A DNA stretch of 64,000 nt from Aurantiochytrium sp. KH105 (Eukaryota; Sar; Bigyra; Thraustochytrida; Thraustochytriidae): positions 372,001-436,000 of the forward strand of contig BGKB01000028.1 of the NCBI GenBank assembly GCA_003116975.1, given 5' to 3'. Below are positions 30,225 to 38,683 of the stretch, piece after piece. The notes under the pieces are model-generated. The model was given only the letters and a program-made list of their open reading frames with translations. It did not search any database and was not told where the DNA came from. Positions within the stretch are counted from its first letter, which is position 1. Every line of letters starts with the position of its first letter. The position numbers were made by a program, and so were the translations under genes.

Positions 30225-31697
30225 CTAGCTAGAAGGAGCATCTTCCACAACACCTTCTTTCCATGGATCCTTTTCTTGAAGATGGCCGTCCTCAAGACGC
30301 GCCCAGAAGTGCTCGCCAGAATCACGCCTGACATATTCGCCCCAGCCATCCTTTTCATCTATGAGGAACCCCAGATCCATCGCAACGCCCCCCATCCAGT
30401 TGTCCGGGTCGGCTTTGGGCCGAAGAGGCAGAGGATCATCATCGCCGTCGGGGACGGTTTGTGTGCTGCACGCAACATGCGCATTGCTGCCAGTGCTTGA
30501 CGCATTTGGCACGTCGGACTGGGCCAAAGGTTGCTTTGTTGCTCCGCTGGACGCGTGTGCGAGTTGACGAGATGAATGATCAGTCTGCATTTTAGGTGCG
30601 GCTCCATCATCTTGCTCGCTCTCAAACGTGGGAGTGCACAGCCCAGGTTCCTCGGGCTGCGAATCTCCACTGCATGACGAAGAGGCAGAGGACGACGACG
30701 CGGAAGACGCATATGCTGCTTCCGTGCTATTCGGCGCTGCTTGGTGGTAGGGGGACATGTCATGGGCGCAACTTGGCATCACTCCTTCTCTCTCATGGGG
30801 GGAGAGAGGCACTCGCATACTCACTGCAGCTGCACTATCTACAGAGGGTTGAGGCCGAGAGCGCGAGCCGGTAAATGTTGTGCTGTAGGCCTTGTCGAGC
30901 TGACGCGCGCGCTGGCGCTCGTTTTTAAAGTTCGCCTGACGCGTCCAAAAGTCCTCGATATAAGCCTCCATGCGCTGCATCGATTCAGACAAGTCCACAT
31001 TTCCAGATCCCATGTTCTTGAAGGTCGCTTCGCAATACTGGCGAACAAAGACGCTCTCCAGGTACGCAAATCCCAGGCGACTCTCTGCACTAATAAACTC
31101 AAGGACGTCGCTGACGACCTTGCGATGCGATTCAAATCTCTCCTTGGCGAGGTCAAGGTCGCGCGTGAAGGACACATCATCGTTGGAGAAGGACTTCCCC
31201 TTGTTGGCGAGCTTATGCGCGCTATGCTCCACCTTGTTTTTCAGTTTCTCGCGGTGGAGCAGACGCTTGTCGAGCTCTGCGACGTCGCGCAGCAGCTTAT
31301 AAACGAGATCGATCTTTTCCTTGACGAGGCGAACGGCCTTCTGGAAGACCTCGAGCACGCGTTGTGAGGAGACGTTCTTGTCGAGGTTGCCGCCGAGGCC
31401 TTGGATGTCGTCGCCCATGTTTTCTGAGCACATGAGGCCGGCGGTGCGGCGCATGCTCTCGATGGTCGCGACCCATGAGGTGAGCACCTTTTCGCATTTC
31501 CGCAGGTCCCCGAGGTGCACGGCCATTCTAGCCCTTTTCTCGCAGAACTCGGACGGGTACACGCCAAGGCTCTCGGCCTCAAACTGCTGCGTCTCGTCCT
31601 TCTTGGACACCACGTGCGCCAGCGCCTGCTTCAGGCCCGACGTGGCGCCCCGGATCCAGGCCGGGCTCGTCGGGCTCGACACTGCGCGCCGCCGCAT
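30225..31697 (-). CDS. BAR-domain protein with C-terminal WW-like motif, copy 2
   Basis: 490 residues from ATG 31697 (MRRRAVSSP). The BAR-like region is very close to copy 1 ([51 protein letters not shown]). The linker is shorter: it lacks the ~65-residue Ser/Ala segment of copy 1 and a short stretch before the C-terminal motif. The WW-like C-terminus is kept (GWGEYVRRDSGEHFW...EKDPW). The frame is intact, so both copies may be functional. An upstream in-frame ATG (31739) would add a Gly-rich leader. Membrane binding is inferred from the BAR fold. Confidence 0.75.
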   Translation of the reverse strand: MRRRAVSSPTSPAWIRGATSGLKQALAHVVSKKDETQQFEAESLGVYPSEFCEKRARMAVHLGDLRKCEKVLTSWVATIESMRRTAGLMCSENMGDDIQGLGGNLDKNVSSQRVLEVFQKAVRLVKEKIDLVYKLLRDVAELDKRLLHREKLKNKVEHSAHKLANKGKSFSNDDVSFTRDLDLAKERFESHRKVVSDVLEFISAESRLGFAYLESVFVRQYCEATFKNMGSGNVDLSESMQRMEAYIEDFWTRQANFKNERQRARQLDKAYSTTFTGSRSRPQPSVDSAAAVSMRVPLSPHEREGVMPSCAHDMSPYHQAAPNSTEAAYASSASSSSASSSCSGDSQPEEPGLCTPTFESEQDDGAAPKMQTDHSSRQLAHASSGATKQPLAQSDVPNASSTGSNAHVACSTQTVPDGDDDPLPLRPKADPDNWMGGVAMDLGFLIDEKDGWGEYVRRDSGEHFWARLEDGHLQEKDPWKEGVVEDAPSS

Positions 31698-31930
31698 CCT
31701 CTCCTCTCCTCCTCCGCCTCCTCCTCCTCCGTCTCCCACTCAGCGACCCGGCCGACTCTCGCGCACGGTCTTGGCGGCTCGCCAGAGAGGACCCGGCTCG
31801 GATTTGATAGACTCCCCCGCTCCCCTCGCCCGCCCCGCCCACCGTCGATGTCGCCGTCGATGTCGCCGCCGATGTCGCCGCCGATGTCGCCTTCGCCGTC
31901 GCGGGCCGAGCGGAAGTCGGTTTGCGGCGC

Positions 31931-31968
31931 GGGATGGGATGGGATGGGATGGGATGGGATGGGATGGG
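31931..31968. repeat. (GGGAT)n microsatellite
   Basis: Seven GGGAT units preceded by GCGC, at the position matching the GGAT repeat of duplication unit 1. Confidence 0.95.
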
Positions 31969-32200
31969 TGCCGAGGCCTTTACGAGTTCTTTCGGCCAGG
32001 GAACACGTCATTATGGCGGAAGCCCAAAGGGGACAGAAAACCAGTGTCCCCTGGCTCACGAGGCAGACCGAGGCGGCAGATGGGGCCCACGAAGAGAACG
32101 AGAGCGGTGTGGGCTTCGGCGGAGGCCAGCTTACTGTTCTCCAGCGAGCGCGACGAATGGAAGGGAGCGAGGGAGGGAGGGAGCCTTGGCGGGGGGAGAA

Positions 32201-32228
32201 ATGCATGCATGCATGCATGCATGCATGC
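32201..32228. repeat. (GCAT)n microsatellite
   Basis: Seven ATGC units, a self-complementary repeat, just beyond the right end of duplication unit 2. Confidence 0.9.
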
Positions 32229-32496
32229 TTGCTTGCAAGGATGGATGGATGGACGGAAGTCGCCATGCATACGGTCGAGCGATCTAGGCCGGCTACTGCC
32301 ACGGCCACTAGCGGTTGCTCGAAAAGTTCTGGATGAATGGGTAAGATGGGAGAGAGTGGGGAGGGACGCTGCAACTGCGCTGTGCCCGTGATGCGCGCGC
32401 TAGCCATGGTTGTTGGTAGTGCTAGCGACGCTTGCACTGCAACGATCACTTGGCTGGATCGATAACCACCACCAGCAGCAGCAGCAGCAGCAGATG

Positions 32497-32556
32497 TTCG
32501 TGTTTAGTTTGGTCGTATTGAATCGTTCTCCGCCGCAAAACACACTTGTCAGTCCC
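32497..32556 (+). repeat. Inverted repeat, left arm (~60 bp)
   Basis: Pairs with 32669-32729. Shared blocks include TTAGTTTGGTCGT and AAAACACACTTGTCAGTCCC; only a few mismatches and one indel separate the arms. The 112-bp loop holds the first copy of a ~60-bp direct repeat. Confidence 0.85.
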
Positions 32557-32575
32557 GTGTCCTGGAGAGTCAGCA

Positions 32576-32636
32576 TGGCGATGAAGAATGAGAGACGGTT
32601 CTAGAAACCACCGAAGAAGCATGAAGAAGACGATCG
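32576..32636 (+). repeat. Short direct repeat A1 with hairpin core
   Basis: Related to 32743-32800. The core reads GAGAGACGGTTCTAGAAACC here and GAGAGACGGCTCTAAAAGCC in the second copy. Both cores can form a 4-bp stem with a 5-nt loop. Confidence 0.75.
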
Positions 32637-32668
32637 CTCTCCGCTATATAAAGCACACATGTGAACCC

Positions 32669-32729
32669 GGGACTGACAAGTGTGTTTTACGGCGGAGCAC
32701 AATTCAACACGACCAAACTAAGCACGCGC
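32669..32729 (-). repeat. Inverted repeat, right arm (~60 bp)
   Basis: Reverse complement of the left arm at 32497-32556, about 85 percent identical by eye. Confidence 0.85.
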
Positions 32730-32742
32730 ACCTGAACCGGCT

Positions 32743-32800
32743 GCATGATGATGAAAGAGAGACGGCTCTAAAAGCCGCTTTGGAAGCATAAAGAGGACGG
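32743..32800 (+). repeat. Short direct repeat A2 with hairpin core
   Basis: Second copy of the A1 sequence, placed just outside the right arm of the inverted repeat and just before the long direct repeat. Confidence 0.75.
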
Positions 32801-32807
32801 TAAAAGG

Positions 32808-32970
32808 CTGTCTTTTTCAACGAGTCAAAGCACGAGCCAAAAGGGAAACTTACAAAGCCTGATCGCGGCGCGACGGCAATTATTTTGATTCTTGCCTTGG
32901 CAACCTTGAAGGTCCGATCAACATTGCTGTTCGCATGCAATCCTTACTGCAAGCTTCAGACCATGTCTTG
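32808..32970 (+). repeat. ~165-bp direct repeat, copy 1
   Basis: Runs from TGTCTTTTTCAACGAG to GACCATGTCTTG and is about 95 percent identical to 33644-33805. The two copies lie about 840 bp apart in the same orientation. Confidence 0.9.
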
Positions 32971-33643
32971 TTACTCGGCGATGCCCGTCACGATGAGCTA
33001 CCCATCACCTTGACACCAGGTGGTAAAGCTGCTATAGCATCCACGCACAAGCAGATCCAAAGTGCACATTCAGTGTGCGAACCGCAATGGGAACCGCACT
33101 CAATCCGCGCGCGATCAAAGATCGCTCCCACTGCAATGATGCCGCCTTAACGAGGCCCCGCGTATCAATCATTCCGTCAGTGAGTAATGCCGTCCTTGAC
33201 GAAGGCCCAGCGCATTACTGAATAGTGTCGCCTTGACGAAGGCCCAGCACATTGTTCCATCACCTTAAATGCCGCTTTTACACGAGCCCGCGCATTTCAT
33301 TTCACCATGCTATTCACAGCGTGAATCATAGTCTAAGCTGCACGAAGCCGCGCACAGGCGAGCTCTCGTCCGCCAGCAGACCCGAATCACCCGAGCACTC
33401 GAACCCAGTGCGAGTCTCGAATTATCTGCTTCCAGGGTGGCCATTTGCAAGCGGTCTCTTCCAAATCGTTCGACTCCCTTGCAACCTAGGCAAACAACTA
33501 CAGTCTCCGAGCAGCTGCGTGAGACTCCAACTTCTTCCTCCCCATCGCGCTACGCGCGGAGGGGAGATTTCCTTTACGTTTACACGAATCATCTTTGTTG
33601 TTCTTTCTTTCAATCAGACTTTGCGTCTATAACTTGTAGAAGA
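32971..33643. other. Non-coding segment between the long direct repeats
   Basis: About 670 bp with short internal repeats of the type GCC(T)TTGACGAAGGCCCAGC (near 33195, 33230 and, diverged, 33143). No ORF with family motifs, no reverse transcriptase or integrase fragment and no clear primer-binding site is seen. Confidence 0.5.
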
Positions 33644-33805
33644 CTGTCCTTTTCAACGAGTCTAAGCACGAGCCAAAAGGGAAACTTACAAAGCTTGATC
33701 GCGGCGCAACGGCAACTATTTTGATTCTGCCTTGGCAACCATGAAGGTCCGATCAACATTGCTGTTCGCATGCAATCCTTACTGCAAGCTTCAGACCATG
33801 TCTTG
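33644..33805 (+). repeat. ~165-bp direct repeat, copy 2
   Basis: Second copy of the 32808-32970 repeat, with scattered substitutions and single-base indels. Confidence 0.9.
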
Positions 33806-34638
33806 CCCATATGCTTCTGACTTGATCATGAACCGGAGAGTAAGTGGAAAAGAGCTATACCTGTGCTTTTTTTCCGAACAGCTCGCACCTCCGTGACAAA
33901 GTCCATCTCTCAGGCCATCGAGCATTGTCTCACACTCTCCTGTTCCCCTAGGCCTCGTTCTCGCAAGACTTCATCCCATCATCCCCACCTCCAGAACCTC
34001 GCGTCCCATCGCCATCCCATCCACTCCCTCCCTCCTCCCTTCCTTTCCCGCCCGACATCCCCCCAAGCTCGCGCGGTGGTTGGATGTTTCCCCCCTTTAA
34101 AACCGCGCGAGCAGGGGGGTACGGGAAAAAAGGCGACTTCCGAGAAGGAAAAAAAATAAAAATGCATTCCTGTCTAAACCTAGGCGCCATAAGTAACAAG
34201 GGAGGGGAAAAAGCGGCGGAAAGAAGGCGGAGAAGCAGACCAGGAACGAGCAGAAGGCAGAGCAGAGCGAGCGACTGTTGACCGCCGCCGGCTGCGCACG
34301 CAAGGTACGCCGCCACGCCGCGCCGCACGCGCGCGGAGCCCGCCGGCCCGAAGGCTCCCTCCGCGCAGCGCGTCTCCCTCTCCGCCTCCCCTCTCTCCGC
34401 GCCACCGCCGCCCGCGCGCAGGTGCAAGAGGGAGCGAAATGGGAGTGGGCGCCAAGGACGACGTGCTGGAGCAGAAGAAGCACACGCCAAGAGCACGCGA
34501 GCGCGAGCTCGCGCGGCTTCAGCTGGCGCGCATACATATGGTTCACCGACTGATTGACGAACTGACTTGACTAACCGGCTGATTGATGACGGATCGTTGC
34601 AAACGTGACTCGGGTCAACGCCACGTGACAAAAACAGG

Positions 34639-35182
34639 ATGAACAAGACCGCGAGCAAGTCCGCCAAGGCGGCTTCGTCGAAGGTTTCGGCGAAGAAGTC
34701 GAGCTCCGACAGCAAGCGCCGCAAGAAGCGGACGGAGACCTTTTCCTCGTACATTTACAAGGTGCTGAAGCAGGTGCACCCGGACACGGGTATCTCCCGC
34801 CGTGCCATGAGCATCATGAATTCCTTCGTCAATGACTCCTTCGACCGTCTGGCTGGCGAGGCCATCAAGCTCGCGCGCTACAACGACCGCGCTACGCTCA
34901 CCTCCCGTGAAATCCAGACCGCTGTCCGTCTCCTGCTCCCCGGTGAGCTCGCCAAGCACGCTGTTTCGGAGGGCACCAAGGCTGTGTACGTTTGCGATTG
35001 CTCAACGTTGTAGGACGTGACGATCGATGGACAAACAAGACTAACCCGAAAGAGGGAAATCGCCACAAAATTAACAACACAGGACCAAGTTCACTTCATC
35101 ATCACAGGGAGCGGTACGTTTTTGCATGCAGCAGCAAAGAGCTCGCTTGCGGAGAGGGCGAGAGAGAGAGAGAGAAAGATAA
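34639..35182 (+). CDS. Histone H2B, two exons
   Basis: Exon 1 (34639-34985) holds the basic N-terminal tail and histone fold: [60 protein letters not shown] and [18 protein letters not shown]. Read through, the frame ends in an unrelated YVCDCSTL. Splicing at 34986-35082 instead gives AVTKFTSS, the normal H2B end. After that the frame continues 25 more residues ([11 protein letters not shown]..., Arg-rich) to the stop at 35180-35182, giving 148 residues. A second GTACGT at 35114 may be another donor, so the real C-terminus could differ. H2B pairs with H2A in the nucleosome; no other histone gene is adjacent. Confidence 0.88.
34986..35082 (+). other. Intron near the 3' end of the H2B gene
   Basis: Donor GTACGTTTG, acceptor ACAACACAG, 97 bp, phase 2, with a GACTAACC branch-point-like sequence. 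Its removal restores the conserved H2B C-terminal sequence AVTKFTSS. Confidence 0.85.
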
Positions 35183-35707
35183 GAAATCACGACGGAAAAT
35201 CTAACAAGAAAAAAACGCCCCTGGGCGATTGTATCAAAACAATGCACAGTAAACAACGCAATCATCCGAGCGCGATGTTCCCGCCCCGCTCCCGAGCCTG
35301 CTGCGCGCTCTACCGTCGCGGCCATTTGACACACAGCACTAACGACAAGGACAAAAAGAATAAACAACGTAAACAAGCTTTATCATGCACTCTGCGTCGC
35401 GTTTCAAGTTGCTCTCTGTGCATTCATGCATTCACATCAATGAAGCTACATCAGGCCTTATGGGTGCGGTTCGTGATTCCTTTGTAAAATTGCATCTCGA
35501 TCATCTTGCCAAAGTTGTGTGTCCCCATCTCGGTTCTGTTCGGCTCACTTGGCTGAATCTCTCAAGTCATAAGGAACTCGTTTCTCGTCAGCCGAGCTTC
35601 CGTCTGGACTAAAGAAAACACGACAGCGGGAAACCGAAAACCCGACCGGATGCTACTTACTTATACCTTGGACTCTACGACAAACAAAATAAACAAAAGG
35701 CATATAT
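35183..35707. other. Convergent 3' intergenic region
   Basis: It lies between the stop of H2B and the stop of the formin gene. AATAAA sequences occur on the plus strand near 35368 and 35697. No gene is seen. Confidence 0.5.
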
Positions 35708-38683
35708 TCATGCACTCTGCGTAGGATCCAGGTTGTTCTTGTTGGGTGTGCAAGAGGCCGGACGCTGTTGCTGCGTTTTAAGCTTGCCGAGCTGCGCCTG
35801 AAACTCGTTGTTGTTCTGCTCGGTCTTGGTACCCTTCTTCTTGAAAGAGTTCTTAAGCTTTTTGTTCAGCTTGTCGACCTTGATCTGCTTGTCGAGTTGC
35901 TTGGCATTTGCCGCAAGCTTCGGAGCGACCTTTTCGTTCTTCTTCTTCTTACTGGCCGCGGCTTCCTTCTTTTCCTCCATATTCTTCGCGACGATATTTT
36001 CCTCGCGCGCGCGCACCAAGTTCTTGCAAAAGTGCATTGCCGTTGCCAGCAGCTGCGACGAGGAGCATTTCGAGGGCACCTCACCATGGGCCTCGAGCAG
36101 CTCAGTCGCCATCTTCTCGAGGCGTACCATTGAGGCCTTGATTTGTTCCGTCACAGGGCGACCATGCTCCTTGAGAAAGGGATTCATGAGCGTGCAGAAT
36201 GCACGAGCACCGGGGGCGGTCGACGGCGAGCCGAGCGTTTCCCCAGAACTCGCCTTGAGTTCGCGCTCCACCAGATCGCAGCCCTTGGAAAGTTGCGCAA
36301 GGTCTGCCTTGAGGTCCTCAATCTTAACCACTGAGGCCTCTTCGAGACGATTCAATTCTTTGGGCAGCTCAAAGAGCTGCGGGGCGCGTGCCTCGCAAAC
36401 CTCGGCGAGCCAGTGCAGCAGCGAGTATTTGGAGTTGCCAGTGGCCTTGGACTGAGCAAGTTTCTGCAAACCCGTGCTGATCTCAAAGCCCCATGCGCCG
36501 CCGGTCGACTTGTTGCCGCTGTTCACATAGTTACCGGCCGTGAGCGCCAAGTGCAAAAGCTGCTTCCACCCCTTGGAGTCGCGTAACTGTCGCACAGCAG
36601 ACTCGTACTTTGAAATGGACTCCTGCAGACTCTCCGACTGCCTCTCAAAGGACATTTCAACAAAGACGCACTGCAGCCGCTGTCGCAGACGAGGAATCTT
36701 GGACATTTCGTACACGAATTGCTCGACACGCGTGAGACCCTCGTCGAATCGACCAGGGCCAGTCCACTCGCCTTCGGCAGCTTGCACGGCCTGAATTTCC
36801 TCCGGAGTCGGTACCATGGAAATGAGCTTGTGGACCACCTCCATGGTGAAAAAGTCCGAGTCGAGTTTGAGAATGTGGTCTCGCAGCTCCGGCACGGGCT
36901 CCTTGAAACGCGCAATGGCAATGCCAAGGTTCTGCTGCCGTTTCGAGTCAAGCAGCGGGGGGCGATCCGATCCAGCGGGCTTGGCGGCCTTGTCCGTGTT
37001 TTTGACAATTGCTTTGGCTTGCACCTTTGAGAATTTTTCCTCCAAAACGTTCAAGTGCTTATCGATCGGGAATGGCGGCGCATCCGAGAGCGAGGGCCAC
37101 ATGGACTTTTCCACGCGGGCCGCCGGAAGAACATTCCAAAAGACGCCGCGCAGCGGCTTGTCGTTGGCGCGGCGCAAGTTTTCGCGCTTCGTCAGCTCGT
37201 ACTTGCTCTTTGGCTTTTCGGGCTCCTTTGGCTTGGCTGCCGCTGCGCTCGAGGCTCCCATGCCCGGTAATGGTGGCGGAGACGGTGCTCCGGGCAAAGC
37301 GGGAGGCGCGGGCGCCTCGCCGGAAAAGAAGCTGGCAGGAAGCTCAATGCCATCGCGCGAAGCGGCCTGAATGATCGCGCCATCGGGAAGCTTGGCTTTC
37401 TGCATTTTGCGATACTTGGCAAACTTGGGATCTTCTTGGACCGGGGCGGCGGCAGGCGCTGCGGCGGGTGCAGGGCCAGAGAAGAAGGTGGCGGGAAGAT
37501 CGACACCATCGCGCCCTGCGGCCTGCATGATGGCACCTTCCGGGAGGCCTGCCCTTTGCATCTTGCGGTACTTGGCAAATTTGGGGTCTTCTTGCACAAC
37601 CGGAGCCGCGGCCGGAGCAGCGGCGGGAACGGGTCCGGAGAAGAAGGTAGCGGGAAGTTCGATGCCGTCGCGGCCCGCGGCCTGCATAATGGCGCCCTCG
37701 GGGAGCCCAGCCTTTTGCATTTTGCGGAACTTGGCGAACTTGGGATCCTCTTGCACCACAGGTGCCGCCACGGCAGCCGCCGCAGGGGCGGGTGCGGCTG
37801 TAGGGGCTGGTGCGGTGAAAAAGTCATGAGGAAGGTCAATACCATCTCGGCCGGCAGCTTGCATGATGGCGCCTTCGGGGAGGCCTGCCTTTTGCATCTT
37901 GCGGAACTTGGCAAACTTGGGATCTTCCTGCACAACAGGCGCCGCAGCGGCGGCGGGCATGGCTGGCGAGGCCCCGTCCCGCAGACGTGCGTTCTCGGTG
38001 TTCAATTCGTCAACTTTTTGCTGAAGCTGGACAATATGGGCCTCACTCTCGCGTTTAAGTTCGTCAATCATGCGCTTCATCTCGTGGAGCTGCGTCGAGT
38101 CAACGCCGCCGGCGCGCATGCGCTCATTTTCCTCTTGAAGAGAGGAGATGAGCTTTTTCTGCTCGTGTAGCTCTTTAATCTTTTCGCGACTGAGAGCGTG
38201 GAGATCCTGCTGGATGTTGTCTGGGACCGTGACGGCGACGGTGCGCGGGTTTGGAGCGCGGGACTTCTCCAACATGCTATTGACCATGGAGAATTTTTGG
38301 TTGAGGTTGCCGGGCATTTTGTTTGTGCTTCCCTTGCGTTTGAAGAAACGTGTGGGCATCTTGATATTCCAAAAGCGCCCTTTGTCCTTGCTTTGCACGT
38401 CGTTGACCCATTTGCCCATGAACTCGCAATCCTTGCAAATGGTCAGACGCGAGGACTCGCCACTCGCCGGCCCAGCGTCCATCATGCCGCCGGCGTCCTT
38501 TTCCTCGACCTCGCGCACGCATTTCGAGCAGATGGCGTTGCCGCATTTGTCGCAAGAAAGACGCTTTTCGAACGCGACAAACTCTGAGCTGCAGCACAAG
38601 CAGACATCGTCTGTTGCGCCCTCCATGATGCGTCGCGCTTGGTGAGCGGGCGAGGGAGGCCCGGGGAGACTGGCTGAAAGCAA
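35708..38683 (-). CDS. Formin (FH2) with FYVE-like zinc finger and four KMxKxGLP repeats
   Basis: 991 residues. Residues 28-86 have four C-x2-C pairs (28/31, 44/47, 52/55, 83/86) spaced as in FYVE fingers, but RLSCDKCG replaces the RHHCRxCG core, so lipid binding is doubtful. A coiled coil spans about 165-245. Then come four repeats of about 37 residues (QEDPKFAKFRKMQKAGLPEG...), separated by Ala/Pro linkers and resembling a motif of CCDC53/WASHC3-type proteins. A short Pro-rich FH1 segment (PSPPPLPGMG) leads to the FH2 domain (about 490-870): RGVFWNVLP, LGIAIARFK, AGNYVNSGN and GFEISTGLQKLAQSK. The tail is Lys-rich. FH2 dimers nucleate and elongate actin filaments. A second in-frame ATG at 38626 is just before the zinc finger. 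Confidence 0.9.
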   Translation of the reverse strand: MLSASLPGPPSPAHQARRIMEGATDDVCLCCSSEFVAFEKRLSCDKCGNAICSKCVREVEEKDAGGMMDAGPASGESSRLTICKDCEFMGKWVNDVQSKDKGRFWNIKMPTRFFKRKGSTNKMPGNLNQKFSMVNSMLEKSRAPNPRTVAVTVPDNIQQDLHALSREKIKELHEQKKLISSLQEENERMRAGGVDSTQLHEMKRMIDELKRESEAHIVQLQQKVDELNTENARLRDGASPAMPAAAAAPVVQEDPKFAKFRKMQKAGLPEGAIMQAAGRDGIDLPHDFFTAPAPTAAPAPAAAAVAAPVVQEDPKFAKFRKMQKAGLPEGAIMQAAGRDGIELPATFFSGPVPAAAPAAAPVVQEDPKFAKYRKMQRAGLPEGAIMQAAGRDGVDLPATFFSGPAPAAAPAAAPVQEDPKFAKYRKMQKAKLPDGAIIQAASRDGIELPASFFSGEAPAPPALPGAPSPPPLPGMGASSAAAAKPKEPEKPKSKYELTKRENLRRANDKPLRGVFWNVLPAARVEKSMWPSLSDAPPFPIDKHLNVLEEKFSKVQAKAIVKNTDKAAKPAGSDRPPLLDSKRQQNLGIAIARFKEPVPELRDHILKLDSDFFTMEVVHKLISMVPTPEEIQAVQAAEGEWTGPGRFDEGLTRVEQFVYEMSKIPRLRQRLQCVFVEMSFERQSESLQESISKYESAVRQLRDSKGWKQLLHLALTAGNYVNSGNKSTGGAWGFEISTGLQKLAQSKATGNSKYSLLHWLAEVCEARAPQLFELPKELNRLEEASVVKIEDLKADLAQLSKGCDLVERELKASSGETLGSPSTAPGARAFCTLMNPFLKEHGRPVTEQIKASMVRLEKMATELLEAHGEVPSKCSSSQLLATAMHFCKNLVRAREENIVAKNMEEKKEAAASKKKKNEKVAPKLAANAKQLDKQIKVDKLNKKLKNSFKKKGTKTEQNNNEFQAQLGKLKTQQQRPASCTPNKNNLDPTQSA
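37290..37975 (-). repeat. Four in-frame coding repeats within the formin gene
   Basis: Four ~37-codon units plus linkers (unit starts near 37960, 37770, 37610 and 37450 on the minus strand) are highly similar at DNA level. This suggests recent internal duplication. Confidence 0.85.

Larger units (their letters stand above)
29999..32180. repeat. Tandem segmental duplication, unit 2
   Basis: Second copy of the block at 27229-29990, in the same orientation and directly adjoining. It is shorter, mainly through loss of an internal coding segment and of GC-rich and simple-repeat spacer DNA. Confidence 0.85.
31698..34638. other. Intergenic region with complex repeats upstream of H2B
   Basis: It contains the promoter side of BAR copy 2 with GGGAT and GCAT microsatellites and the end of duplication unit 2 (about 32180). 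A CAG run (32472-32493) and the inverted/direct repeat block (32497-33806) follow, then the H2B promoter region. No protein-coding gene is recognised. A TATATAA sequence lies at about 32644-32651. Confidence 0.55.

Noticed and set aside
32808..33805. LTR retrotransposon
   Set aside because: No reverse transcriptase, integrase, gag, primer-binding site or target duplication is seen; only the direct repeats are supported.
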